From: Bacillus halotolerans
GTDB lineage: Bacteria; Bacillota; Bacilli; Bacillales; Bacillaceae
Direction: 5' to 3'
NCBI RefSeq assembly: GCF_001517105.1
Contig: NZ_LPVF01000010.1
Span: forward strand, 1 to 64,000
Length of the DNA stretch: 64,000 nucleotides
This document shows, one piece after another, positions 12,601-20,738 of this stretch. The translations under genes were made by a program, and so were the position numbers. Below the pieces are notes generated by a model. The model was given only the letters and a program-made list of their open reading frames with translations, was not told the DNA's origin and ran no database searches. Within the stretch, counting starts at the first letter, position 1; every line of letters begins with the position of its first letter.

Positions 12601-14350
12601 GGCGTTTATTCAAACGCTGGACTCGCTTCCTTTGTCACCAAATGGCAAGCTGGATCGCCGGGCACTTCCAGAACCTGCATTCAATCAAGTACGTACATTT
12701 CATGCACCGAACAGCGAGATGGAACAAAAACTGGCAGATATATGGGGTGAAGTGCTCGGTGCAGAGAAAATCGGAATTGATGATTCGTTCTTTGAGCTCG
12801 GCGGAGATTCCATTAAAGCGTTACAGGTGTCAGCTCGGCTTCATCGAATCGGGAAACAAATGTCGGTTAAAGATTTATTCAGCCATCCGACCATTAAAGA
12901 ACTGGCAGCTTATATCCGTGATTCCGATACTAGTGCCAGCCAAGCTCCGGTTGAAGGGGAAGTACAGTGGTCACCGGTTCAGAAATGGTTCCTTTCTCAA
13001 GATATAAAAGAGAAACACCATTTTAATCAATCTGTTATGCTGCACCGGAGCACCTCCATCCAAGAAGACGCGCTGCGCAAAACGTTAAAAGCCATCACAA
13101 TCCACCACGATGCGCTGCGAATGGTGTTCACACAGTCTGAGCAAGGCAAATGGGTTCAATATAATCGGCCGGTCAGTCATTCAGACGACGCGCTGTACAG
13201 CCTACAGATCATCAATCTTAAAGGTTCAGAAGTCAATGAATATGAATCTCTGATTAAACATCATGTACGTGACATTCAGCAGAACATCAATTTGGAAAAA
13301 GGGCCGCTATTGCAGGCCGGACTTTTCCGTACAGATGATGGAGACTTTTTGTTCCTAACGGCTCATCACTTCATCGTTGACGGCGTCTCATGGCGTGTCC
13401 TGCTGGAGGATTTGGCAACCGGATACCGTCAGGCTGTAAACGGAGAAGACATTGATTTGCCGCCTAAAACAAGCTCTTTCAAAGCATATACGGAAAAACT
13501 CGCTGACTATGCTGAAAGCCGTCAGCTTATGAAACAGCTCTCATATTGGCGCGAAGCTGAAGAGTATCAGGCAAAAGCACTACCGTTTGATCAAATGGAC
13601 GCTCAAACGGCAAATGAGAGAAAACGGGACACAGTTTCATTCTCTCTAAATACAAAAGAGACGGAGGCGCTTTTAAAACGTGTCAACAGCACATATAACA
13701 CAGATACGCAAGATATGCTGCTGGCTTCCGTGATTCTAGCTTTGCGGGATTGGACAAACCAATCCGCCGTCAAATTGTCATTAGAAAGCCACGGACGCGA
13801 GGATGTGTTAGACGGTATAGATGTCAGCCGCACGGTTGGATGGTTTACCGCCATTTATCCATTATTCGTCAAACTAGATTCAGACTTGACCGACAAGGAT
13901 CAAGAAGAATACTTGGTTCATGTGTTAAAAACAACAAAAGATACACTGAGACGCGTTCCGGACAAAGGATTCGGCTACGGTGTACTCAAATATTTGACCC
14001 CGCCTGAGAAAACTGGCGTCGATTTCACCGGCACGGCGGACATCAGCTTCAACTATCTGGGTCAATTTGAAAACAGCCGTACAACTGAAGCGCCTGATGA
14101 AAACACCTTCTCGTTTTCTCCGCTCGGGACCGGAGAAGATATCAGCACTTCTTGGAACCGTGAGCAAACGCTTGACATCAGTGCGATGGCAGCAGAAGGA
14201 AAAATGACAGTCAACATGACGTATGAAACATCCCGTTTCCAGCATAAAACAATCGCACAGCTTTGTGAGAATTGCCATCACTACTTACTGAAGCTGATTG
14301 ATCACTGTCTGAACAAAACAGAAACAGAAAAAAACCATCAGCGATTTTGA
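3614..14350 (+). CDS. ppsD: Plipastatin/fengycin synthetase subunit D (Pro-Gln-Tyr), C-terminal COM helix lost by frameshift
   Basis: Three-module synthetase adding residues 7-9 of fengycin. Layout by residue: C (1-440, HHIMMDGW near 143), A-Pro (463-950; code DVQFIAHVV), T (~995), C (1053-1480), A-Gln/Glu (1496-1985; code DAWHFGSVE, the Glu-like code known at this position), T (~2025), C (2086-2515), A-Tyr (2535-3025; code DGTITAEVA), T (~3060), E (3115-3560, HHFIVDG). The first C domain has the YPLSYMQEGM form seen after epimerases; the next two have YPVSSAQKR, the L-to-L form. An ATG at 3608 is only 2 bases from GGGAG (3601-3605), whereas ATG 3614 is 8 bases away and is preferred. The frame breaks at an A7 tract (14328-14334) and stops at 14350. 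One base fewer restores a COM helix ending at 14411. F29-3 name fenA. Confidence 0.93.
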   Translation: MTKANSIQDIYPLSYMQEGMLFHSLLQKDSRAYVEQASFTIEGEVNLQFFQESINALVARHDIFRTIFISQNVSSPQQVVLRERSVSVLEEDIAHLDEAGQSAFVERIKEKDRAKGFHLQKDMLMRITLIRTGMRQYTCIWTFHHIMMDGWCLGIVLKEFLQIYASKIKGAPLSLEPVQPYGTYINWLMEQDKEKAVSYWDNYLSGIEQQTLLPKQKKTKSTSRQEQITFSFSKEDSSRLSELAVREEVTLSTIFHTLWGILLQKYNNSDDAVFGSVISGRPSDIEGIEQMVGLFINTIPIRLHGSKTPFLQLVKDMQKDRLAAEAYSYHPLYEIQSRSAVKQGLIDHILVFENYPVQKEIEMLNSQELDSDLFQIHNFTVADETNYSFYLMVAPAEEIHIKMSYDAALHDRSFVLSVKEHLLNTVSQILDHPHLSPEDIDITTDTEKLQLIGEIKDHKPVYETIHAMFEKQAEKTPDARAVIDQAHSLTYKELNESANRLARHLRKKGVMRQEPVAIMMERSTEFVTGILGILKAGGAIVPIDPHYPSDRINYILNDCGCSHVVSQAHFAPLLETGLNVIYMEDIQIEDGSCLHSVNSADDLLYMIYTSGTTGKPKGVQFEHRNMANLLQFEFTRSGIDFENDVLQFATPAFDVCYQEIFSTLLGGGTLHIVPEAIKRDVPQLFAFIKEHQTTIVFLPTAFIKMIFSEQEFANAFPHDVKHLITAGEQLIVSSLLQDVLRQRSMYLHNHYGPSETHVVSAYTIHPGDQIPEFPPIGKPIDCTDLYILNRQKQLQPRGVSGELYISGSSVARGYINNDKLTREKFLPDPFRSGAVMYRTGDVARIREDGSFEYIGRADDQVKIRGYRIEPQEIEIALMNHPEVKEAAILIRQNQGEEHELCAYYCSMHRLDSSALRQYLANKLPEYMIPAKWVWVDSIPLTPNGKVDQSALPKPEASISSNTYAAPRNLLEVKLSQLFEDVLKEAPIGIHDNFFDRGGHSLKATVLVSRIAKEFHVQVPLKDVFAHPTVEGLALIIRHAEENPFASVAQAKEQPTYPVSSAQKRMYVLQHLDNGGVGYNMPAVLELEGKLDREKLAAVFKELISRHEPLRTSFVPGEDAEPVQRIHSEVPFTLSEEASAAGFVRPFDLSQAPLFRAGLVKLANEKHLLLVDMHHIISDGVSVQLLIREFTERYANRTLKPLRIQYKDYAVWQQEFQKGDTYKKQETYWLRQFSGELPVLELPTDKRRPAERNFTGGKVLFQMNEEITSRLKELARKNESTLYMTLLALYSAFLSRLSGQEDIVIGSPIAGRPHADLEAVLGMFVNTLALRTHPAGNKTFTDFLKEVKQTALEAYEHQDYPFEELVDQLGVQREMSRNPLFDTTLVLQNMEKQTLKMNDLLLRWNDLQHPISKFDISLYVTEHEAELYCQFEYSTALFEEDTVQRWAGLFTTLVENTVSSPDMELDDIPILTLEEERSFIDSCQPLEETGYRLKQTLHHALEQQAAKTPDQPAVIVEDEEITYKELNEQANRVAWELIDRGVKAETTVAIMGRRSPEMLIGIYAILKAGGAYLPIDPDYPEERIRFLLKDSDSDILLIQSDNLDIPAFDGEIVHLSQLNSGLKRRLSNPNVEVYPDSLAYMIYTSGSTGRPKGVQVEHQSAVNFLNSLQFRYPLNQSDVILHKTSYSFDASIWELFWWPYAGASVYLLPQGGEKEPDMILKVIEEQQITAMHFVPSMLHAFLEYLKNGPVPIKTNRLKRVFSGGEQLGAHLVSRFCELLPDVTLTNSYGPTEATVEAAYFDCPLDEKLDRIPIGKPIHHVRLYILNQKQKMLPAGCIGELYIAGAGVARGYLNRPELTEERFLDDPFYPGERMYKTGDLARWLPDGQVEFLGRLDDQVKIRGYRIEPGEIEAALRSIEGVREAAVTVRTESGEAELCAYAEGLGRNEVRKQLETLLPGYMIPAHIIEMEQWPVTPSGKLDRKALPAPDGAADRETYTAPRNLTEMKLSQLWEEVLKSGPVGIHDNFFDRGGHSLKATALVSRIAKEFGVQVPLKDVFAHPTVEGLASVISEGTESPYEAIKPAEKRETYPVSSAQKRMYVLQQLEDGGTGYNMPAVLELEGKLDLTRMEAVFKKLIKRHESLRTSFTTAADGEPVQRIHDEVPFTFRTSVLGGQTEQEAAAAFIQPFELSQAPLFRAGVVKVSDGRHLLLVDMHHIISDGVSVNTLIREFGELYANQELPALHIQYKDYAVWQEAFKKGDTYKTQEVYWLKQLEGELPVLDLPADYARPPVRSFAGDQVSFMLDQELTAGLHKLARENGSTLYMVLLAAYTALLARLSGQEDIIVGSPIAGRPHKDLEPILGMFVNTLALRTRPEGGKPFTQFLQEVRETALEAYEHQDYPFEELVDKLGVTRDMSRNPVFDAMLVVQNTEQQTFELADIQLQPAGVSHHVSKFDITLQASEGDEQIHLKFEYSTALFQEATIKQWTYHLTKLLSHIVKNPNTRLNNIDILTHEERNKLLNEFNSGQENEHKVQTIDQLFEKQAALTPNAPALVSRENTLTYQELDEWSNGIAWALRDRGVKPDTPVGIMMPRSFSMIAAILGVWKAGGCYVPIDPEYPAERKRYILGDSRTKLLITLPAADQEALKDFEGEIFAIENAKTYDGSPLPQVSRPQHLAYIIYTSGTTGQPKGVMVEHKGIANTLQWRRNAYALNETDTVLQLFSFSFDGFLTSMFTPLLSGAKTVLPDENEAKDILSIKHDLSHHRITHMIIVPVLYRALLDVIQPEDAKTLRVVTLAGEAADRELIDRSMAICPNTELANEYGPTENSVATTAMRHMERQKNVCIGRPIDNTEVLILNGDQLQPIGVAGELCIAGTGLARGYVNLSELTAKTFVQHPFQPEKRMYRTGDAARWMADGTIEYLGRMDDQVKIRGHRVETKEIESVIRRINGVKEAVVLARETAPAQTELCAYIVAEQDFNTEMLRAELNKQLPLYMMPAFIQTLDSLPLSPNGKLDRRALPEPAFNQVRTFHAPNSEMEQKLADIWGEVLGAEKIGIDDSFFELGGDSIKALQVSARLHRIGKQMSVKDLFSHPTIKELAAYIRDSDTSASQAPVEGEVQWSPVQKWFLSQDIKEKHHFNQSVMLHRSTSIQEDALRKTLKAITIHHDALRMVFTQSEQGKWVQYNRPVSHSDDALYSLQIINLKGSEVNEYESLIKHHVRDIQQNINLEKGPLLQAGLFRTDDGDFLFLTAHHFIVDGVSWRVLLEDLATGYRQAVNGEDIDLPPKTSSFKAYTEKLADYAESRQLMKQLSYWREAEEYQAKALPFDQMDAQTANERKRDTVSFSLNTKETEALLKRVNSTYNTDTQDMLLASVILALRDWTNQSAVKLSLESHGREDVLDGIDVSRTVGWFTAIYPLFVKLDSDLTDKDQEEYLVHVLKTTKDTLRRVPDKGFGYGVLKYLTPPEKTGVDFTGTADISFNYLGQFENSRTTEAPDENTFSFSPLGTGEDISTSWNREQTLDISAMAAEGKMTVNMTYETSRFQHKTIAQLCENCHHYLLKLIDHCLNKTETEKNHQRF
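10790..10877 (+). repeat. Condensation-domain end repeated in ppsC and ppsD
   Basis: This stretch matches bases 1-88 (the end of the ppsC condensation domain) at all but about six positions, including silent sites. That is more than shared protein function requires, so it points to recent duplication or gene conversion between modules. Confidence 0.75.
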
Positions 14351-14411
14351 TGATCATGAACTGACCGAGGACGCGCTCCAAGAAATCGCTGATATGCTCA
14401 GTTTTCACTAA
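14328..14411 (+). other. Frameshift site in A7 tract; displaced PpsD C-terminal COM helix
   Basis: Seven A residues occupy 14328-14334. The current frame reads TEKNHQRF and stops at 14350. With one base fewer in the tract, the frame reads TEKTISDF and continues 20 more residues (DDHELTEDALQEIADMLSFH) to a TAA at 14409-14411. The restored tail matches the pattern of the intact PpsC tail (TEKTLSDF followed by a helix rich in L, D, I and ending in an acidic/hydrophobic patch). It is therefore the natural donor communication domain, now out of frame. Confidence 0.9.
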
Positions 14412-14443
14412 CTAATGAAACCGTATAGAAAGGTGCAGGCGAT

Positions 14444-17400
14444 ATGGTTAAAACCAAAAAAATCAAGAATATTTATCCTCTGAGTCATATGCAGGAGGGA
14501 ATGCTGTTTCATTCCTTCCTCCATAAAGAGGAGGGAGCTTATGTTGAGCAGTCGCTCTTTACGATAAAAGGAAGCCTCAGCTATGAGATATTTCAGCGCA
14601 GTATTCAAGCCATCATCGACCGCCATGATATTTTCAGAACTGTATTTCTGCCGCACGTCCCCAATCTGTCGGGGCCTCGGCAGGTCGTGATGACAGAACG
14701 GAATTTCCATTTGCACACTGAGGACATTTCCAGCCTGCAAACGAATGAGCAAAATGATTATATTGAACAGTTTAAGGAGAAAGATAAGAAAAAAGGGTTT
14801 GATTTGCAAAAAGACATGCTGATGCGGATTTCTCTGCTCAAAACAGCGGAAAATGAGCATGTCTGTGTCTGGAGCCACCATCACATCTTAATGGACGGCT
14901 GGTGTCTCGGAATCATTCTGCAGGAATTTATGCAAATCTATCAATCTATCCATACAGGAAATCACCTTGCTTTGGAGCCTGTTCGTCCCTACAGCACCTA
15001 TATTTCTTGGCTGACAAAACAAGACAAAGAAACGGCAGCAGACTACTGGCGTGCTTATCTGAAAAACTACAGCACCCCCTCACAGCTGCCTCGGGTGACG
15101 GACAGAGAAGCAAAAGAAGGGTATTACCGTGAAGAATTAATTTTCACTCTAAATCAAAAGCTGACGGACAAGCTGAAAGAGACCGCCAAACAAACAGGCG
15201 TCACGCTTGCCACCTTTATTCAAACGGTCTGGGGTGTCATGCTCCAGCGCTACAACCGAACGGACGATGTCGTTTTTGGCGCGGTCGTTTCAGGCAGACC
15301 ATCTGAAATTCCGGGTGTTGAGTCAATGATCGGATTGTTTATCAATACAGTTCCGGTTCGTGTTAAAACAGGCAAAGAAGAAACGTTTGCAGAACTGCTC
15401 AGCCGCTGTCAACAAGATATGCTGGACGCTGAGCCGTTTACCTGCCATCCTTTATTCGATATTCAGGCAAACACCGCCTTAAAACAGGAACTGATTGACC
15501 ACATTATTGTCTTTGAAAATTATCCGTTACAGCAAAAAATGGCTGACTCAGCTGATCAGATTGATTCACCTCTGCAAATAGACAATGTAAAAGTGTCTGA
15601 ACAGTCAGGATACAATTTCAACCTTGTCGTTGCTCCCGGTGATGAACTCGTCATCAAGTTCAGCTATAATGCGCACGTGTATGATGCTGCCTGGATGACC
15701 TGCATCCAAAGACAGCTGACTCAAGCGTTACAAGCCGCTGCAGATCACCCTGACATTCCCGTTGCAGACTTTTCCTTTCTTGATCCGAAAGAAAAAGAGC
15801 AGATTTTAACACAATGTAACGACACTTCGACGGCATATCCGAAAAACAAAACAGTGATAGATATATTCCGCGAACAGACAGTAAAAACACCAGATCAAAC
15901 AGCTCTGGTTTACGGAAATAGGTCCATTTCGTATCGTGAACTCGATCAAAAATCGGATGCACTGGCCAGAACATTGTATGAAAACGGGCTGCGCCGAAAC
16001 GGAACAGCCGGTATTTTGGCTGGTCATTCTCCTGAATTCATCATTAGTGTACTGGCTGTTTTAAAAGCAGGGGGGACATACCTTCCTCTTGACGCGGAGC
16101 TTCCGCCTGAACGGATCAGCTATATGCTCGGCGAAACAAAAGCCGCTATTCTGATTGTTCAAAAAGGACTGGAGCCAAACACAGCGTTTGCAGGAACCTT
16201 TATTTCTGCAGATGCGGAGGCGATGATTGAAGAACATACGAAACCTTTGGAAATCGTCACTGGCCCGGATGATCTCGCGTACATCATGTATACTTCCGGT
16301 TCGACAGGCCGGCCTAAAGGCGTCATGATTACCAATCGCAATGTCGTGTCCCTTGTTTGCAACAGCAATTACACATCAGCTTCTGTAAATGACCGGTTTA
16401 TCCTGACAGGGTCCATCAGCTTTGACGCCGTCACCTTTGAAATGTTTGGAGCGCTTTTAAAAGGAGCAACGCTGCATATCATTGATAAATCAACAATGCT
16501 GACACCAGATCGTTTTGGCGCGTATTTAATTGAAAACAACATCTCTGTGCTGTTTTTGACAACCGCTCTTTTTAATCAGCTGGCACAAGCTCAAGCTAAT
16601 ATGTTTCACAGGCTTCATACGCTATATGTCGGGGGCGAAGCGCTGTCGCCTGAGCTTATAAATGCTGTCAGGCGCGCGTGTCCGAACCTTTCGCTTTATA
16701 ATATCTATGGACCGACAGAAAACACGACGTTTTCAACCTTTTTTGAAATTAAAAGAGACTATGCCACTCCTATCCCGATCGGGAAACCGATCAGCAATTG
16801 TACCGCTTTCATCTTAGATGCAAAAGGATGTCTCTTGCCAATAGGCGTTCCCGGAGAGCTATGTGTGGGCGGTGACGGGGTGGCAAAAGGCTATTTAAAC
16901 AGAGATGATGTAACAGCTGCCGTTTTTTCTCCTGATCCTTTCATATCTGGAGAAAGAATATACCGTACCGGTGATTTGGCGCGGTGGCTGCCTGATGGGA
17001 ACCTAGAATATATCAGCCGGATTGACAGACAGATTAAAATTCGCGGAAAACGGATTGAACCCGCTGAAATTGAAGCGCGGCTGTTAGAAATCGAAGGGGT
17101 CCGTGAAGCAGCAGTTACTTTGCTGGAAACAGATGGAGAGGCGCAGCTATACACGCATTATGTTAGTGATGAAAGCAGAAACGAAAAGGAAATTCGCGCT
17201 GCATTGGCACGTGTGCTTCCTGACTACATGATTCCGCAGCGCTGGGTTCGGGTTGACCGTATGCCGCTTACCGGAAACGGAAAAATCAATCGCAGCGCAC
17301 TCCCTGTTCCAGAAAACGAGTCTGAAAATCGTCAGGACCTCACACCGCCCAGAAACTGGGTCGAACAGGAATTGACGCAAATTTGGAAAAGCGTACTCGG

Positions 17401-18268
17401 CGTTAAAACGATCGGAATACATGATGATTTCTTCGCTCTTGGCGGACATTCACTAAAAGCGCTTCAAGTGATACACATGCTTAAACATCATCAGCATGTT
17501 GATATACCGATTGATGTCTTATTCGAAAATCCGACGATCGCCCAGCTTGCGGAAAAGCTTTATTCTAATCAGCTGTCAGCGGCCGGTGAACAGCATGTGA
17601 TCCAACTGAACCAGCAAGGCGGAAAAAACCTGTTCTGCTTCCCGCCGATTTCAGGCTTCGGGATTTATTTTAAAGACCTGGCATTGCAGCTGAATCACAA
17701 AGCAGCCGTGTATGGCTTTCATTTTATTGAGGAAGACAGCCGCATCGAACAATATGTCAGCCGCATTACCGAAATACAGCCAGAAGGGCCGTACGTTCTA
17801 TTAGGCTACTCCGCGGGCGGAAACTTGGCTTTTGAGGTTGTACAGGCTATGGAGAAGAAAGGATTAGAAGTCAGTGACTTCATTATCGTAGACGCCTACA
17901 AAAAGGATCAGTCTATAACAGCAGATACCGAAAACGACGACTCAGCCGCATACCTGCCGGAAGCAATCAGAGAAACAGTGATGCAGAAAAAAAGGTGCTA
18001 TCAGGAATATTGGGCTCAGTTAATAAATGAAGGCCGCATTAAATCAAACATTCATTTCATTGAAGCTGGCATTCAAACCGAAACGAGCGGGGCTATGGTA
18101 TTACAGAAATGGCAAGACGCCGCTGAGGAAGGCTATGCTGAATACACCGGGTACGGCGCGCACAAAGACATGCTGGAAGGTGAATTTGCTGAAAAGAATG
18201 CAAATATTATCCTCAATATTTTAGACAAGATCAATTCAGATCAAAAAGTGCTGCCAAATAAGCATTAA
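14444..18268 (+). CDS. ppsE: Plipastatin/fengycin synthetase subunit E (Ile module with thioesterase)
   Basis: Terminating synthetase that adds Ile10 and releases the peptide as a lactone. Residues 1-440 are a condensation domain of the post-epimerase type ([19 protein letters not shown]). About 455-945 are an adenylation domain with pocket residues D-A-F-F-Y-G-I-T-F, the Ile code. A carrier domain (GGHSLKAL) lies near 1000. About 1059-1262 are a type I thioesterase with nucleophile GYSAGG (Ser 1123, codon 17810-17812), an acidic residue in IIVDAY, and a candidate His in GAHKDM. The first 20 residues are the acceptor half of a COM pair whose donor is the PpsD tail. The start ATG follows AAAGGTG. 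A strong terminator lies directly after the stop, making this the last gene of the operon. F29-3 name fenB. Confidence 0.95.
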   Translation: MVKTKKIKNIYPLSHMQEGMLFHSFLHKEEGAYVEQSLFTIKGSLSYEIFQRSIQAIIDRHDIFRTVFLPHVPNLSGPRQVVMTERNFHLHTEDISSLQTNEQNDYIEQFKEKDKKKGFDLQKDMLMRISLLKTAENEHVCVWSHHHILMDGWCLGIILQEFMQIYQSIHTGNHLALEPVRPYSTYISWLTKQDKETAADYWRAYLKNYSTPSQLPRVTDREAKEGYYREELIFTLNQKLTDKLKETAKQTGVTLATFIQTVWGVMLQRYNRTDDVVFGAVVSGRPSEIPGVESMIGLFINTVPVRVKTGKEETFAELLSRCQQDMLDAEPFTCHPLFDIQANTALKQELIDHIIVFENYPLQQKMADSADQIDSPLQIDNVKVSEQSGYNFNLVVAPGDELVIKFSYNAHVYDAAWMTCIQRQLTQALQAAADHPDIPVADFSFLDPKEKEQILTQCNDTSTAYPKNKTVIDIFREQTVKTPDQTALVYGNRSISYRELDQKSDALARTLYENGLRRNGTAGILAGHSPEFIISVLAVLKAGGTYLPLDAELPPERISYMLGETKAAILIVQKGLEPNTAFAGTFISADAEAMIEEHTKPLEIVTGPDDLAYIMYTSGSTGRPKGVMITNRNVVSLVCNSNYTSASVNDRFILTGSISFDAVTFEMFGALLKGATLHIIDKSTMLTPDRFGAYLIENNISVLFLTTALFNQLAQAQANMFHRLHTLYVGGEALSPELINAVRRACPNLSLYNIYGPTENTTFSTFFEIKRDYATPIPIGKPISNCTAFILDAKGCLLPIGVPGELCVGGDGVAKGYLNRDDVTAAVFSPDPFISGERIYRTGDLARWLPDGNLEYISRIDRQIKIRGKRIEPAEIEARLLEIEGVREAAVTLLETDGEAQLYTHYVSDESRNEKEIRAALARVLPDYMIPQRWVRVDRMPLTGNGKINRSALPVPENESENRQDLTPPRNWVEQELTQIWKSVLGVKTIGIHDDFFALGGHSLKALQVIHMLKHHQHVDIPIDVLFENPTIAQLAEKLYSNQLSAAGEQHVIQLNQQGGKNLFCFPPISGFGIYFKDLALQLNHKAAVYGFHFIEEDSRIEQYVSRITEIQPEGPYVLLGYSAGGNLAFEVVQAMEKKGLEVSDFIIVDAYKKDQSITADTENDDSAAYLPEAIRETVMQKKRCYQEYWAQLINEGRIKSNIHFIEAGIQTETSGAMVLQKWQDAAEEGYAEYTGYGAHKDMLEGEFAEKNANIILNILDKINSDQKVLPNKH

Positions 18269-18279
18269 ACAAATACTTG

Positions 18280-18315
18280 CCGGACAGAAGCGTATCTCTG
18301 TCCGGTTTTCTTTTT
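18280..18315 (+). terminator. Rho-independent terminator of the fengycin operon
   Basis: A perfect 9-bp stem, CCGGACAGA (18280-18288) with TCTGTCCGG (18297-18305), encloses an 8-base loop. It is followed by TTTTCTTTTT. Confidence 0.93.
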
Positions 18316-18391
18316 GCAAGAGAGTCGCGCATAAGAATGGATGCAAAAAAGCGGGGAATGATAACATCATCCTTTTTCTTGGAGGCTTGTC

Positions 18392-18784
18392 ATGGAACAT
18401 CTTTCTTGGCTTACTTTTTTTATGCTGATACTGGCGAGTTACAGGCTGACACACTTAATTGTATTCGACAAAATTACAGAATTCATCCGAAAACCTTTTA
18501 TGAAAAAGAAAAGAACCGTTGATGCAAACGGGCACGTGAATGAAAAAAACGTGCCGGCCTCAAACTTTGGCTATATGTTAAATTGCTACTGGTGCGCCGG
18601 CGTTTGGTGTGCCATCCTGATCGGGCTTGGCTATCTTTTTTTACCTGATATCGCTGTTCCGGTGATTTTCATATTATCGATCGCAGGCGCACAGGCCATT
18701 CTTGAATCAGCTGTCGGCGTAGGCGTAAAACTCGTAGACGTGTTAAAAAGTGTCCAAATTCTCATAAATGATAAAAAGTCCTAA
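18392..18784 (+). CDS. yngL: YngL, small membrane protein (DUF1360 family)
   Basis: A 130-residue protein in the position of B. subtilis yngL, directly downstream of ppsE. It has a hydrophobic N-terminal helix (about residues 4-25), a basic middle stretch (KPFMKKKR), a second hydrophobic region beginning at a cysteine cluster (CYWCAGVWCA, about 69-78) and a third near 90-110, so an integral membrane protein is expected. Members of this family are listed among sporulation-associated proteins; the molecular function is unknown. The start ATG is 6 bases after GGAGG (18381-18385). It lies between two terminators, which suggests a single-gene unit. Nothing in the sequence connects it to lipopeptide synthesis apart from position. 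Confidence 0.85.
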   Translation: MEHLSWLTFFMLILASYRLTHLIVFDKITEFIRKPFMKKKRTVDANGHVNEKNVPASNFGYMLNCYWCAGVWCAILIGLGYLFLPDIAVPVIFILSIAGAQAILESAVGVGVKLVDVLKSVQILINDKKS

Positions 18785-18814
18785 AGCAGGGTAAAGAGGC
18801 TTCGGGACTTTTTT
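18774..18814 (+). terminator. Terminator after yngL
   Basis: AAAAGTCC (18774-18781, overlapping the yngL stop region) pairs with the GGACTTTT part of GGGACTTTTTT (18804-18814). An inner AAGC/GCTT pairing is possible. The run of T at 18809-18814 supports Rho-independent termination. Confidence 0.7.
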
Positions 18815-18928
18815 ACGTTCAGCCGGTTATAAATCCGGTTTCTTCAATCCGATTAAGCACCCTTTTACAGCCCGGGAATACCGTAATAACGAATAGTGAA
18901 AGCGATGTAATGGGGGAGAAGAAACAGA

Positions 18929-20464
18929 ATGAAGGGTTGTCAAAAGCCGATTGTACGTATTCTTGTCAGCTTGCTCATCGGAACGTTAATCATCTCCGTT
19001 CCGTATCTGGCCAAAGCACAAACGGACAGGGAACTGAGAGCCGTATGGATTGCATCCGTACTAAACCTTGATTGGCCGTCAAAAAAAGGCTTATCGATTG
19101 AAGCGCAAAAACAGGAGTATCTCAGCCTGCTAGATGACGTTCAGTCAATGAGAATGAATGCCGTCATTGTTCAAATTAAGCCGACGGCCGATGCCTTTTA
19201 TCCGTCCGCTTACGGGCCTTGGTCTGAATATTTGACTGGTGTTCAAGGAAAAGACCCAGGTTATGATCCGCTCGCTTTTATGATTGAAGAAGCCCATAAA
19301 CGAAATCTTGAATTTCACGCTTGGGTTAATCCTTACCGCATTACGATGAACCATACAGATCTCAATAAATTGTCTGATGATCACCCGGCAAGAAAGCATC
19401 CGGACTGGGTCGTGGCTTACGGAAAGCAGCTTTATTATAATCCCGGCATTCCTGAAGCAAGGGATTTTATCGTCGAGGGCATTGAAGAAGTCGTAAAGCA
19501 TTATGACGTTGATGCCGTTCATATGGATGATTATTTTTACCCTTATAAAATAGCCGGACAGGAATTTCCTGATACCATACAGTATGAACAATACGGGAAA
19601 GACACGTTTCCCGATATTGATGACTGGCGAAGAGATAATGTAAACCAGCTTGTCAGCCAAATCAATCAAACAATCAAAGCTGAAAAACCATATGTCAAAT
19701 TCGGCATCAGTCCATTCGGTGTATGGAGAAACGCAGAAGACGACCCAACCGGATCGAATACCAAAGCAGGCGTCAGAAATTATGATGACCTTTATGCAGA
19801 TACGAGACACTGGATCCAGCAAGGCGACATCGACTATATTGCCCCGCAAATTTACTGGAGCATCGGCTTCAACGCAGCCGCTTATGACGTGCTGGCTGAT
19901 TGGTGGAGCAACGAGGTCAAAAACAGACCCGTTCATTTATACATCGGGCAGGCAGCCTATAAAATCAATAACAATTTTGACCCGCCTTGGTCCGACCCTG
20001 AAGAATACGCCAAACAAATCAACCTCAACCGTCAGCTGGAGCTGGTGAAAGGAAGCATGCATTTCAGCCTCAAAGACCTCAATAAAAATCCGCTCGGCAT
20101 CAAAGACAGACTCATTACCGACCTGTATAGTCAGCCTGCATTGGTACCCGAAATGCCTTGGCTCGACAGCAAAGCGCCAAAAAAACCGAAACTGACCAAA
20201 GTAACCGCAGACGATAACGGAAACCTCCTGCACATACAAGACCACCCATCAAATCGAAAAACAAAGGAAACAGCCTATTATGCAATATACAGAGCTGAAG
20301 GAAAACAGGAGCAAACATTGCTGGCCACAGCAAGAAAAACAAGCGACAAGCAAACCTTCCTGGATGACACGGCAGAACCAAATAAAACATATTCGTATTA
20401 TGTCACGTCCGCAGACCGGCTTCATAACGAAAGCAAGGCCTCGAAAAGAAAAATAAATCAATAG
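18929..20464 (+). CDS. yngK: YngK, secreted glycoside-hydrolase-like protein (GHL10/DUF187)
   Basis: A 511-residue protein with a classical signal peptide (basic MKGCQKPIVR, a hydrophobic core, then a probable cleavage after AKA near residue 31). The mature protein begins with ELRAVWIASVLNLDWP, typical of the GHL10 (DUF187) family of predicted TIM-barrel glycoside hydrolases. Conserved acidic and aromatic stretches include AWVNPYRI and HMDDYFYPY (about residues 190-200), and APQIYW near 310. The last 90 residues resemble a fibronectin-III-like module. Substrate is not evident; a cell-wall or exopolysaccharide role is a guess. The start follows GGGGGAG. It has its own terminator and sits between yngL and yngJ as in B. 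subtilis 168. Confidence 0.88.
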   Translation: MKGCQKPIVRILVSLLIGTLIISVPYLAKAQTDRELRAVWIASVLNLDWPSKKGLSIEAQKQEYLSLLDDVQSMRMNAVIVQIKPTADAFYPSAYGPWSEYLTGVQGKDPGYDPLAFMIEEAHKRNLEFHAWVNPYRITMNHTDLNKLSDDHPARKHPDWVVAYGKQLYYNPGIPEARDFIVEGIEEVVKHYDVDAVHMDDYFYPYKIAGQEFPDTIQYEQYGKDTFPDIDDWRRDNVNQLVSQINQTIKAEKPYVKFGISPFGVWRNAEDDPTGSNTKAGVRNYDDLYADTRHWIQQGDIDYIAPQIYWSIGFNAAAYDVLADWWSNEVKNRPVHLYIGQAAYKINNNFDPPWSDPEEYAKQINLNRQLELVKGSMHFSLKDLNKNPLGIKDRLITDLYSQPALVPEMPWLDSKAPKKPKLTKVTADDNGNLLHIQDHPSNRKTKETAYYAIYRAEGKQEQTLLATARKTSDKQTFLDDTAEPNKTYSYYVTSADRLHNESKASKRKINQ

Positions 20465-20474
20465 CCCGCAGAGA

Positions 20475-20500
20475 GACGGCTGTTTACTAGCCGTCTTTTT
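20475..20500 (+). terminator. Terminator after yngK
   Basis: A perfect 7-bp stem, GACGGCT (20475-20481) with AGCCGTC (20489-20495), encloses a 7-base loop and is followed by TTTTT. Confidence 0.93.
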
Positions 20501-20567
20501 CAACAAATTGCATTTTTTATGAATGAGACAAGAAACGTATTGCCGGTGCTGAATTACTAAGAGAAAA

Positions 20568-20724
20568 TGATTTTTAACGATTTCCTGTATTGGAATCTGA
20601 GCATTTCGTATTAAAAAAGATCGAAGAGACACACTTGCAAAATGTATTTTCAATCTATGATCATGACGAAGTATTTGAAAACTGCGGCATCATTCCTAAA
20701 CATAACATAAAAGACAGTACATAA
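20568..20724 (+). pseudogene. Remnant of a GNAT-family N-acetyltransferase
   Basis: From 20578 the frame reads RFPVLESEHFVLKKIEETHL and continues to FENCGIIPKHNIKDST before a stop at 20722-20724. This resembles the N-terminal part of ribosomal-protein-alanine-type GNAT acetyltransferases (F-P-x-L-x-T/S-E-R/H start, then the first helix). No start codon is in this frame. An ATG at 20568 reads IFNDF in a neighbouring frame and would join if one T were added near 20583. The rest of the domain, including the acetyl-CoA loop, is absent. It is therefore read as a frameshifted and truncated relic. Homology is judged by eye only. Confidence 0.5.
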
Positions 20725-20738
20725 AATGATTAGCCATT

